DNA from: Burkholderiales bacterium
Lineage (GTDB): Bacteria; Pseudomonadota; Gammaproteobacteria; Burkholderiales; Burkholderiaceae_E
Direction of reading: 5' to 3'
NCBI GenBank assembly: GCA_027489195.1
Contig: JAIYAG010000119.1
Coordinates: 1 to 9,160, forward strand
DNA length: 9,160 bases
The translations under genes were made by a program, and so were the position numbers. This document shows positions 1 through 6,008 of this stretch, one piece after another; the first letter of the stretch is position 1; each line of letters begins with the position of its first letter. A model generated the notes under the pieces. It worked only from the letters and a program-made list of their open reading frames with translations, searched no databases and had not been told where the DNA came from.

Positions 1-312
1 CCCGGGCGAGATGGTGAGCGAGCTGTCCGTGAAGACAAGCGTGTGACCGTCGGGCTTCGCCTTCGCCACCTCGTTGGTGCCGATGGTGCCGGCCGCGCCG
101 CCCTTGTTCTCGACGATCACCTGCTGGCCGAGCTGCGTGGAGAGCTCGGCCGCGATCGCGCGGGCCGCGAGGTCGGTGAGCGCGCCGGCCGCGAACGGCA
201 CGACGATGCGGATCGTGGTGGCCGGCCAGGCCTGGGCGCGGGCGGCAGGCACGGCCAGTGCGGCGGCGGTGGCGGACAGCCCCTTGAGGGCCTGGCGTCG
301 TGGGGTGTGCAT
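1..312 (-). CDS. Bug/TctC-family tripartite tricarboxylate transporter substrate-binding protein, 3' end outside window
   Basis: N-terminal 104 residues of a periplasmic extracytoplasmic solute receptor of the Bug (TctC) family. These proteins capture small carboxylates or related organic solutes, for a TctAB permease or as orphan receptors. Residues 1-27 form an export signal: a PRRQALKGL stretch resembling a Tat motif, an Ala/Leu-rich core and a probable cleavage after ARA (residue 26). The mature part opens with TIRIVVPFAAGALTDLAAR, the usual first strand and ligand loop of the family, and continues with IVENKGGAAGTIGTNEVA and KPDGHTL, both family hallmarks. The ATG at 312 is preceded by a good AAGGAG ribosome binding site five bases upstream. 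The gene lies 61 bp downstream of the racemase-family gene and probably belongs to the same operon. Family assignment is firm. The ligand cannot be read from this fragment, and full members are about 320 residues. Confidence 0.93.
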   Translation of the reverse strand, partial: MHTPRRQALKGLSATAAALAVPAARAQAWPATTIRIVVPFAAGALTDLAARAIAAELSTQLGQQVIVENKGGAAGTIGTNEVAKAKPDGHTLVFTDSSLTISPG

Positions 313-344
313 TGCGTCTCCTTCGTGTGCGTCGTCGTGGGCGA

Positions 345-362
345 GCCGCGTCCGTGCGCGGC
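345..362 (-). other. GC-rich hairpin between racemase-family and Bug genes
   Basis: A perfect 6-bp inverted repeat (GCCGCG at 345-350, CGCGGC at 357-362) with a 6-base loop sits in the 61-bp gap between the two genes. There is no T-tract, so it is not a canonical terminator. It could stabilise or process the mRNA, or be a chance product of high GC. Confidence 0.3.
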
Positions 363-373
363 GCCCTCGGCCT

Positions 374-1099
374 TCAGGCCCGAGCGCCGTGCAGCGTGCG
401 GGCCATCTCGGCGGTGGCCGCGATCGACGACCACACCGGGCGGCCGAGGTCGCGTCGCAGGTCGTCGAGGATCGCGTGGGTCGGCAGCTGCGAGCAGGCG
501 ATGAACAGCGCGTCGTGGCCGTCCTCCACCGTCGCGCGCGCCAGCGCGTCGACCTCGGCCGCGGTGATCCGGCCGAGCGAGGCGGTGTCGGTCGCGCCGA
601 GCGTCTCGAGCCGCATGACCTGCACGTCGCTGCGCGCCAGGTAGTCGACGAGCTGGCGGTTCACCTCGTCGGTGTAGGGCGTGACCACGGCGATGCGGCG
701 TGCGCCGCAGCGCTGCAGGATCGCGACCATCGCGTTGGCGGTGGTGACCACCGGCCGGCCGGTGACCTCGTGCAGCCGCGCCGACAGCGCGGCGTCGGCG
801 TCCGGGCCCATCAGGAAGCCGGCCGCAGTGCAGCCGTAGGCGATGAGTTCGGGCGGGTCGGCCGCGAAGTCGCGGGCCAGCTCGATCGCGGCGTCGACGT
901 AGGCCGGCACGGTGTCGCGCGTCAGCAGCCCGGCGCCGCGCGGCACCTTCAGCGTGTCGCAGCGCGAGCCCTCGGGCAGCCATGCGGGCAGCTCGCGCGC
1001 CATCGTCGTGTTGTTCGCGGGGACCATCAGGCCGACGCGCATCGGCGCGTGCGCGGCGGCGTCGGCGGCGCCCGCGCGGACCTCGGGTCCGGCGCTCAC
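374..1099 (-). CDS. Asp/Glu racemase superfamily protein, maleate cis-trans isomerase / arylmalonate decarboxylase-like
   Basis: A cytoplasmic enzyme of the Asp/Glu/hydantoin racemase superfamily, closest in motif pattern to maleate cis-trans isomerases and arylmalonate decarboxylases. The core begins MRVGLMVPANNTTM, the N-terminal strand and loop typical of maleate isomerases. The two catalytic cysteines of the fold are present in AYGCTAAGF (Cys 90 counted from the GTG start) and IACSQLPTH (Cys 202). Maleate isomerases use this pair to turn maleate into fumarate. The actual substrate here is inferred only to be a small carboxylic acid. The start is uncertain. A GTG at 1099 overlaps the upstream stop by 4 bp (GTGA), has a weak GAG five bases before it, and gives 241 residues. 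An ATG at 1042 gives 222 residues, starts exactly at the conserved strand, and has no visible ribosome binding site. The 4-bp overlap with the CMD-family gene and the downstream Bug gene suggest one catabolic operon. Confidence 0.88.
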   Translation of the reverse strand: MSAGPEVRAGAADAAAHAPMRVGLMVPANNTTMARELPAWLPEGSRCDTLKVPRGAGLLTRDTVPAYVDAAIELARDFAADPPELIAYGCTAAGFLMGPDADAALSARLHEVTGRPVVTTANAMVAILQRCGARRIAVVTPYTDEVNRQLVDYLARSDVQVMRLETLGATDTASLGRITAAEVDALARATVEDGHDALFIACSQLPTHAILDDLRRDLGRPVWSSIAATAEMARTLHGARA

Positions 1100-1653
1100 A
1101 GCCGCTCGAGCGGCGGCGCCGCGTTGTCGGGCAGCGCCATGCCGGCCGTGTTCAGCACCATCGCCATCAGCGTGTAGTAGCCCGACAGCGCGATCAGCTC
1201 GAGCACGCCCTCGACGCCGAAGGCCGCGCGCACCGCGTCGAACTGCGGATCCTCGATGCGGCCCGTGCCGTGCGCCTGCATGCAGAATTCGTAGACCTGC
1301 GCCTGGATCGGCGTCATCGGCTCGGGGCGCTGGCCGAGCGACAGCGCCTCGATGATGTGCGGCTCGAGCTCGGCCTTGCGGGCGAGCTTCTCGTGCATGT
1401 ACCACTCGTGCTGGCACGACCAGCGGCGCGCGGTGGCCAGCACCGCCATCTCGAGGATCGCCGGCGGCAGCACGCTCTCGAAGCGCAGGAACTCGCCCAG
1501 GCGCTGCAGGTTGCGCGCCAGCCCCGCATGGTGGATCAGCGGGATGAAGGGCCCTCGAACCTCGCCGCGCGGGCCGGCCGAGATCTCGGCGGCGACCTCG
1601 CGCTGCAGCGGCGTCATCTGGTCGACGGAGAGCTTCGGGAATCGTTCGGTCAC
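1096..1653 (-). CDS. Carboxymuconolactone decarboxylase (CMD)-family protein
   Basis: A 185-residue all-helical protein of the CMD/AhpD-like superfamily. Recognition rests on the pattern PPAILEMAVLATARRW, then SCQHEWYMHEKLARKAELEP (about residues 79-98), then the late helix ELIALSGYYTLMAMVLN (about 152-168). All three are typical of gamma-carboxymuconolactone decarboxylase-like members. The AhpD-type redox CxxC is absent; there is one Cys (80) in the signature and another at about 124, so peroxidase-partner activity is unlikely. The family includes decarboxylases of aromatic catabolism and many uncharacterised members; the reaction here is not determined. The GTG start at 1653 overlaps the stop of the Asp-box gene by 4 bp (GTGA) and is preceded six bases upstream by GGAG, which supports both the start and translational coupling. 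Its own stop overlaps the racemase-family GTG in the same way. Confidence 0.88.
   Translation of the reverse strand: MTERFPKLSVDQMTPLQREVAAEISAGPRGEVRGPFIPLIHHAGLARNLQRLGEFLRFESVLPPAILEMAVLATARRWSCQHEWYMHEKLARKAELEPHIIEALSLGQRPEPMTPIQAQVYEFCMQAHGTGRIEDPQFDAVRAAFGVEGVLELIALSGYYTLMAMVLNTAGMALPDNAAPPLERL
1101..1114. repeat. Perfect 14-bp palindrome at the CMD/racemase junction
   Basis: GCCGCTCGAGCGGC is its own reverse complement. It covers the last sense codons of the CMD-family gene (Pro-Leu-Glu-Arg-Leu) and ends two bases before the GTG of the racemase-family gene. It could form a small stem at the translation start or be a protein site. Chance in 70% GC coding DNA is also plausible. Confidence 0.4.
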
Positions 1654-2672
1654 TTGTAGCTCCAGGTGGCGTGCTCGGCCTGCTGCGTCGCATCGGCCGC
1701 GGGCCGCCAGTGCAGCGTGCGGATCTCGCCGAACTCGCGCGGCAGGCGCGACCAGCTCGTGCCGCCGTCGGTGCTGCGGAAGACCTGGCCGAGGTTCGTG
1801 CAGGTGAAGAGGAGCTGCGGGTCGGCCGGATGCGTGGCCACGCACCAGACCGTGCTGTTGAGCGGGCCGGGCAGCGCCAGCTCGTCCCAGTGGCGGCCGG
1901 CGTCGCGGCTGCGCAGCAGGCGGCCGGTGGCGCCGGGCGGGCCGTTGCCGTTGGTGAGGAAGACCGTGCGGCCGTCGGCGGCGACGGTGACGCCGCGCAC
2001 GTACTGCCACGGCGAGTCGATCGGCTCGTGTGTCCAGTGCGCGCCGTCGTCGGTGCTGCGGTGCAGGCCCTTGTTCGTCGTGGCCAGCAGGTGCTTGGCG
2101 CCCGTCTCGTCGCGCAGCACCGCGATGCCGTGCACGTCGGCCGAGACCAGCCCGTCCTCGCGCAGCGCCCAGTTCAGGCCACCGTCGGTGGAGCGGTAGA
2201 TCCCGCCGATCTCGATGCCCGCCCAGATGACGCCGCGGTCGACCGGATCGAACAGGATCTGCGTGACACGCGTCGGGCCCTTGTTGACCTCGGAGAAGGT
2301 CCGCACGCCCGGCACGTTCGCCACCGTCCAGGTGACGCCGGCGTCGGTCGAGCGGTACAGGCCGCCCGGGCGCGTGCCCGCGATCATGAGCGCCGGGTGC
2401 TCGGGGTCCTGCGCGATCGCCCAGACGTCCTGCATCGGGCTGGGCATCGGCTCCCAGCGCGCGGTGGACTCGCGCCAGCGGAACAGGCCCATGTCCGAGC
2501 CCGCCCACAGCACGTCGGCGTCGGACGGATGGCTGGACAGGCACCAGACGCGCGCCTCGGTGTACATCCCCGAGTGGCTGTTCGGATGCGTCCAGGTGTC
2601 GCCCAGATCGTTGCTGAACCAGGCCGAATGCCCGGCCGTGCCTGCGTACAGGCGGATGCCGTCGGTGTTCAT
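1650..2672 (-). CDS. Asp-box (BNR) repeat beta-propeller protein
   Basis: A 340-residue protein built of six Asp-box repeats of the form SxDxGxxW: SNDLGDTW (20-27), STDAGVTW (108-115), STDGGLNW (161-168), STDDGAHW (206-213), SRDAGRHW (255-262) and STDGGTSW (300-307). Each is followed by a short strand, as in sortilin/Vps10-like and YCF48-like propellers. Such proteins are often annotated as sialidase or glycosyl hydrolase, but the sialidase FRIP/RLP motif is not visible, so enzymatic activity is not supported. A binding or scaffold role, or an unknown hydrolase, is possible. There is no signal peptide or membrane segment, so it is probably cytoplasmic. The ATG at 2672 has a GGGGGAG ribosome binding site about five bases upstream. 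It is the first gene of the block running into the CMD, racemase-family and Bug genes, and its stop overlaps the CMD-family start by 4 bp. Confidence 0.9.
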   Translation of the reverse strand: MNTDGIRLYAGTAGHSAWFSNDLGDTWTHPNSHSGMYTEARVWCLSSHPSDADVLWAGSDMGLFRWRESTARWEPMPSPMQDVWAIAQDPEHPALMIAGTRPGGLYRSTDAGVTWTVANVPGVRTFSEVNKGPTRVTQILFDPVDRGVIWAGIEIGGIYRSTDGGLNWALREDGLVSADVHGIAVLRDETGAKHLLATTNKGLHRSTDDGAHWTHEPIDSPWQYVRGVTVAADGRTVFLTNGNGPPGATGRLLRSRDAGRHWDELALPGPLNSTVWCVATHPADPQLLFTCTNLGQVFRSTDGGTSWSRLPREFGEIRTLHWRPAADATQQAEHATWSYK

Positions 2673-2759
2673 GGTGTCTCCCCCGCCCCTTCGGTTGCGG
2701 CCGATGGTACGCCGGTTCAGGGGGGTGGCGACGCCGCCCGGGTGGGGTATGGAACGCGG
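2673..2759 (-). promoter_or_regulatory. Probable promoter-containing leader of the Asp-box/CMD/racemase/Bug operon
   Basis: This gap lies between the hairpin closing the VOC gene and the ATG at 2672, so transcription of the four-gene block most likely begins here. No convincing -35/-10 pair could be picked by eye. The only firm element is the GGGGGAG ribosome binding site near the start codon. The promoter call is inference from position. Confidence 0.3.
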
Positions 2760-2790
2760 GGCGTGCGCTTCGTCACCGAAGCCGCACGCC
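2760..2790 (-). terminator. Strong hairpin, probable terminator after the VOC gene
   Basis: In the minus-strand RNA the arms GGCGUGC/GCACGCC (7 bp) and GCUUCG/CGAAGC (6 bp) stack with a single bulged G around the tetraloop GUGA, which fits the GNRA pattern. The hairpin begins 13 bases past the VOC stop codon. No U-tract follows, so it is not a textbook intrinsic terminator. The 13-bp stem and its position at the end of one gene block and before another support termination or 3'-end protection. Confidence 0.6.
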
Positions 2791-2803
2791 GGCCGCGGCG
2801 ACC

Positions 2804-3181
2804 TCACTGCATCGAATGCAGCCCGACCATGTTCCCCTCGGTGTCGGCCACGAGCGCGATGTGCCCGTGCGGCCCGATGGCGAACTTCGGCCGCATGACC
2901 TGGCCGCCCGCGGCCTCGACCCGCGCCGCCTCGACCGCGCAGTCCTCGCAGGCGAAGTAGACCAGCGTGCCGCCGCCGCCGGGCGACACGCCGTCCATCC
3001 GCACCAGCGCGCCCGCCGCGCCGCCCGCCTCCTGCGACGACGCGAAGCTCCACATCTCGGATGTGCCGGTCGGGTCCTCGAGCTGCGTGAGCGAGGTCTG
3101 CAGCACCTGCTCGTAGAAGCGCCTGGCGCGCTCGATGTCGGCGACGTAGATCTCGAACCAGACGACGGGATTCGGCTTCAT
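2804..3181 (-). CDS. VOC family protein (glyoxalase/bleomycin resistance fold)
   Basis: A 125-residue single-domain protein of the vicinal oxygen chelate superfamily. It has the two expected beta-alpha-beta-beta-beta modules. The first opens with VVWFEIYVADIERARRFYEQ (residues 6-25). The second includes TLVYFACEDCAVEAARVEAA, then GHIALVADTEGNMVGLHS near the C terminus, a common ending in this subgroup. The length is typical. VOC proteins include metal-dependent lyases, dioxygenases and drug-binding proteins; the function here cannot be set from sequence alone. The ATG at 3181 has a GGAGGG ribosome binding site eight bases upstream, part of which lies in a 7-bp hairpin (3192-3213). It follows the GFA-like gene by 53 bp and is followed by a strong hairpin, so it is probably the last gene of its transcript. 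Confidence 0.92.
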   Translation of the reverse strand: MKPNPVVWFEIYVADIERARRFYEQVLQTSLTQLEDPTGTSEMWSFASSQEAGGAAGALVRMDGVSPGGGGTLVYFACEDCAVEAARVEAAGGQVMRPKFAIGPHGHIALVADTEGNMVGLHSMQ

Positions 3182-3191
3182 CACGGGACCC

Positions 3192-3213
3192 TCCGGTGCG
3201 AAGCGCCACCGGA
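3192..3213 (-). promoter_or_regulatory. Hairpin overlapping the VOC ribosome binding site
   Basis: A perfect 7-bp inverted repeat (TCCGGTG and CACCGGA) with an 8-base loop lies in the gap between the GFA-like and VOC genes. Its 3' arm in the RNA contains the first GGA of the GGAGGG ribosome binding site at 3189-3194, so folding would partly hide that site. A regulatory effect is inference. Confidence 0.35.
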
Positions 3214-3234
3214 CGCGGCGCTCTCGGGAGGAGT

Positions 3235-3723
3235 CTAGTCGCCGCCCTTGCCCGGGCTCAAGCCGTGCCGCGCATGCCATTGCGCGAGGGACGCGTCGGG
3301 ATAGGCGTCGAAGCACGGGTCGCCGGCGCGCGGCTCGGGCTCGACCCAGCCGGCCTTCGAGCCGAGCATGATGTGCACGTGCTCGGGCGGCACCGGCAGC
3401 GGCGTGTCGATCGCCGAGGCGTGCGGATGCACCAGGTCCGGCCAGCTCGGGTCGTACAGCCACAGCGCGCTGCCGCAGTGCCGGCAGAAGTGGCGGCGGC
3501 CGGTGCTGGTCGAGCCGTCCTCCAGCGTTGCCTGGTAGACCGACAGGTGGTCCTTGCCCTCGACGCGCAGCGTGCGGTGGTCGGCACCGAGGTTGATCGC
3601 GTAGCCGCCGCCGCCCGCCGTCTTGCGGCAGATCGAGCAGTAGCAGCGCATGAACGGATACGGCTCGGTCGACTCGACCGTGAAACGGACCGCGCGGCAG
3701 TGGCAGGAACCTTCGAGCTTCAT
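3235..3723 (-). CDS. GFA family (CENP-V/glutathione-dependent formaldehyde-activating-like) zinc protein
   Basis: A 162-residue protein of the GFA/CENP-V family, small zinc-binding beta-fold proteins named after glutathione-dependent formaldehyde-activating enzyme. Visible zinc ligands are CHC (Cys 7, 9), CYCSIC (Cys 27, 29, 32) and CRHC (Cys 80, 83), in the family order and spacing. GSCHCRAVRF at the start, CSICRK in the middle and HFCRHCGSALW later are classic. The formaldehyde-glutathione reaction has been shown or claimed for few members and is disputed, so the substrate is left open. The ATG at 3723 has a GGAG ribosome binding site seven bases upstream. The gene follows the pseudouridine-synthase paralogue by 28 bp, consistent with one transcript. 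Cytoplasmic; no signal peptide. Confidence 0.93.
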   Translation of the reverse strand: MKLEGSCHCRAVRFTVESTEPYPFMRCYCSICRKTAGGGGYAINLGADHRTLRVEGKDHLSVYQATLEDGSTSTGRRHFCRHCGSALWLYDPSWPDLVHPHASAIDTPLPVPPEHVHIMLGSKAGWVEPEPRAGDPCFDAYPDASLAQWHARHGLSPGKGGD

Positions 3724-3751
3724 CGTGATCTCCGGAGTGGGCCTGTCGGAG

Positions 3752-4621
3752 TCAGAAGCGTTCTTCGGGCCCGAGGTAGCGCCACTCCCCGACGGGCACG
3801 CCGGCGAGCGGCACGCGGCCGATCCGCAGCCGGCTGATCGCCAGCACCTTCAGGCCCGCATCGGCGCACGCGCGCTCGATGCGCCCGGGCTGATGTCCCT
3901 TGATCGCGAAGCGCAGCCGTGTCGTCTCGTCCGAGCTGCTGCCGATGCTCACGCGCATCGCGCGCGGGGCGCGCGGCTCGGCCGGGTCGATCGCCAGCCG
4001 CGCGAGCAGCGCCGGATCGACCGGGCCCGCGACGTCGACCATCGTCTCGTGCTCGAGCTGCGAGCTGTCCTCGGTCAGCCGGCGCGCGATCCGCGGATCC
4101 TGCGTGAACACCACCAGCCCGCCCGCGGTCGTCTCCAGCGGCGTGAGGCACGCCTGGCGGCGAAGGTGGGCCGGCTCGACCCGCGCGGGCACACGATCGC
4201 CCGTGGCGCGATGGCGCACCTGCAGCAGGCCCGCCGCGCCGTCGGCCGCGTCGTTCGTCTTCAGGCCGGGCGGCTTGTTCAGCAGCAGCGTCACCGGCTC
4301 GGTCGCCGACAGCGACGCACCGCGCGTCAGCGCGACCCGCTGCGTGTCGCGCACCCGGCTGGGCGGCGTGTCGACCACGACGCCGTCGACCGTGACCATG
4401 CCCGATTCGATGTAGCGCTCGGCCTCGCTGCGCGAGCAGCCGATGTCGCGGGCGAGGCGCTTGGCGAGTCGTTCGCCTTCGGCTTCAGTGGGCTCGGCCG
4501 GTGGCGGGGGGCTCGCGGCGGGCGGGGCGGCGGGCGCGGGGGCACGGCGCCACGCGCCGCCCGGGCGGGACGCGCCGGGGGATTTGGGCGGAGCGGGAGG
4601 GCGGTTCGGAGGGCGGCTCAT
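3752..4621 (-). CDS. S4-domain RsuA/RluF-like pseudouridine synthase paralogue, catalytic Asp apparently lost
   Basis: A 289-residue protein. Residues 1-45 are a disordered Pro/Ala-rich extension. Residues 50-90 are an S4 RNA-binding domain (RLAKRLARDIGCSRSEAERY). The rest follows the RsuA/RluB/RluE/RluF pseudouridine-synthase fold: LLLNKPPGL (112-120), GGLVVFTQD (167-175) and the C-terminal RIGRVPLAGVPVGEWRYL (266-283). Active family members carry GRLDxD(S/T)xGL, whose Asp is the catalytic nucleophile for converting uridine to pseudouridine in rRNA. Here the aligned stretch reads TPLETTAGGL, with Glu 163 in place of Asp and the Gly-Arg before it gone. The RQIRRM-like segment is also altered (GRIERA, about 246-251). 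It may be a non-catalytic RNA-binding paralogue or have changed chemistry. The ATG at 4621 overlaps the glycosyltransferase stop by 4 bp (ATGA), which supports the start and implies translational coupling. Confidence 0.88.
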   Translation of the reverse strand: MSRPPNRPPAPPKSPGASRPGGAWRRAPAPAAPPAASPPPPAEPTEAEGERLAKRLARDIGCSRSEAERYIESGMVTVDGVVVDTPPSRVRDTQRVALTRGASLSATEPVTLLLNKPPGLKTNDAADGAAGLLQVRHRATGDRVPARVEPAHLRRQACLTPLETTAGGLVVFTQDPRIARRLTEDSSQLEHETMVDVAGPVDPALLARLAIDPAEPRAPRAMRVSIGSSSDETTRLRFAIKGHQPGRIERACADAGLKVLAISRLRIGRVPLAGVPVGEWRYLGPEERF

Positions 4622-5877
4622 GCCCGCATGGTACGGGGCGGCGCCGGCCTCGGTCGTTGCACGGCTTCGGCGGCGGCCGGCAGCACCGGGTGCGCGTCCA
4701 GCCCGCCGCGCCATCGCGCCCAGTGCCCGTCCACCCAGTCGCCGAACCTCCGGTCGAAGGCCTCGCGCGAGAAGCGGCGGGCGCGCGCGACGCAGGCCGC
4801 CGCATCGATGCGTGCGCCCGCCTGCTCGAAGCGCCCGATCGCCGCGACGATCGCCTGCGGCGTCTGCTCGTCGAAGAACACGCCGGTGGGGGCCGCGTCG
4901 TCCAGCCCGGCCACCGTCTCGGCCGCGCCGCCTCGTCGCAGCGCGATCACCGGCGTGCCCAGGCCCATTGCCTCGACCGGCGAGATGCCGAAGTCCTCGA
5001 TCGCCGCGAAGAGGAAGGCGCGCGCGCCGGCCACCGTCTCGCGCATCGCATCCAGCGGCAGGTGCCCGTCGAAGCGGACGTTGGGTGGCGCGCCCTCGCG
5101 CAGCCGGCGCGCGTCCGGGCCGGTGCCGATCACCACCAGACGCCGATCGGGCATCAGGCGAAAGGCCTCGACCAGCAGGTCGACGCGCTTGTAGTTGATG
5201 AGCCGCGAGACCGTCACGTAGGTCTTCGGATCGCGCGGCAGCCCGAGCGCCGGCTGCAGGTCCACCGGCGGCGCGATCACCTCGGCCTCGCGCCGGTACG
5301 CCTTCAGGATGCGGCGCGCGACGAAGGCCGAGTTGGCCGCGAACGCATCGACGCCGGCCGCGCTGCGGTGGTCCCAGAGCCGCATCCGGTGCAGCATCAC
5401 CCGCGCCGCCAGGCCCTTCAGGCCTCGGTCCAGGCCCTCGGTGCGCAGGTAGGTCGGCTGCAGGTCCCACGCATAGCGCATCGGCGAGTGGCAGTAGCAC
5501 AGGTGCAGCGCGTCGGGCGACACGATCACGCCCTTGGCCACCGTGTGGCTGCTCGAGATCACCAGGTCGAAGTCCGACAGGTCGAACTGCTCGATGGCCA
5601 GCGGCATCAGCGGCACCGCGTACTTCAGCGTGCCGGGCAGGCCGGGCAGGCGCTGCAGGAAGCTCGTGCGCGGCGTGCGCCCGCCGAGCATGTGGCGGTC
5701 CGCCTCGGGCAGCCGGTCGATCAGCGTGAACAGCTCGGCCTGCGGATAGCGCTGCAGGATGGCCTCGGTGACCCGCTCGGAGCCCGCGCGTTCCAGCAGC
5801 CACTCGTGGACGACGGCGACGCGACGCGGGGCGGCGGCCGACAGGCTGTGGGCGGAGCGGGCGTGAAGGCGGTCCAT
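4618..5877 (-). CDS. GT4-type glycosyltransferase (group 1)
   Basis: A 419-residue GT-B-fold glycosyltransferase, probably acting at the cytoplasmic face of the inner membrane on a lipid-linked glycan. The N-terminal Rossmann half starts RRVAVVHEWLLERAGSERV (18-36) and contains CYCHSPMRYAWDL (127-139), usual in mannosyltransferase-like GT4 enzymes of O-antigen and exopolysaccharide clusters. The C-terminal donor half shows VSRLINYKRVDLLVEAF (223-239), carrying the Arg and Lys that contact the nucleotide-sugar phosphates. It also has the EX7E motif in EDFGISPVEAMG (Glu 294, Glu 302). The donor and acceptor sugars cannot be read. The ATG at 5877 has only a weak GAG immediately upstream; the region before residue 18 is not conserved, so a slightly later start is possible. 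No other polysaccharide gene is in the window. Its stop overlaps the next gene by 4 bp. Confidence 0.93.
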   Translation of the reverse strand: MDRLHARSAHSLSAAAPRRVAVVHEWLLERAGSERVTEAILQRYPQAELFTLIDRLPEADRHMLGGRTPRTSFLQRLPGLPGTLKYAVPLMPLAIEQFDLSDFDLVISSSHTVAKGVIVSPDALHLCYCHSPMRYAWDLQPTYLRTEGLDRGLKGLAARVMLHRMRLWDHRSAAGVDAFAANSAFVARRILKAYRREAEVIAPPVDLQPALGLPRDPKTYVTVSRLINYKRVDLLVEAFRLMPDRRLVVIGTGPDARRLREGAPPNVRFDGHLPLDAMRETVAGARAFLFAAIEDFGISPVEAMGLGTPVIALRRGGAAETVAGLDDAAPTGVFFDEQTPQAIVAAIGRFEQAGARIDAAACVARARRFSREAFDRRFGDWVDGHWARWRGGLDAHPVLPAAAEAVQRPRPAPPRTMRA

Positions 5878-5934
5878 CTCGCGACCGAGGCTACAGGCAG
5901 TCGCCCGGAACCGGTGCGCAGGGGGGACAGCCTT

Positions 5935-5978
5935 CGCCCGAGGCCGACGGGCGGAGGGGGGCGTCGCCGAGCGGCGAC
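5935..5978 (-). terminator. Two adjacent GC-rich hairpins between the PEP-CTERM and glycosyltransferase genes
   Basis: The 131-bp gap 5878-6008 holds two perfect 6-bp inverted repeats: CGCCCG/CGGGCG (5935-5940 and 5948-5953, 7-base loop) and GTCGCC/GGCGAC (5963-5968 and 5973-5978, 4-base loop). They lie about 30 and 55 bases past the PEP-CTERM stop. No T-tract follows, so termination is only a possibility. The promoter of the glycosyltransferase block should also be in this gap, but none could be picked. Confidence 0.3.
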
Positions 5979-6008
5979 AGGCGTCGCGCGCCCGTCAGCG
6001 ATCGGCCG

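Noticed and set aside
74..1177. Long plus-strand open frame across the Bug and racemase-family genes
   Set aside because: It spans two well-supported minus-strand genes and their gap, with Arg-rich composition and no motifs; an antisense shadow.
1650..2672. Sialidase function for the Asp-box protein
   Set aside because: Asp-boxes alone are structural; no FRIP-type motif or secretion signal is visible.
3182..3463. Longer start for the VOC protein
   Set aside because: The extension runs through the GFA-like gene in another frame and is Arg/Ala-rich, whereas the ATG at 3181 has a GGAGGG ribosome binding site and begins at the conserved fold.
4622..5803. Upstream extension of the pseudouridine-synthase-like frame through the glycosyltransferase gene
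   Set aside because: The frame is open only because of high GC. The upstream translation is an off-frame shadow of the glycosyltransferase, and the ATGA overlap marks the real start at 4621.
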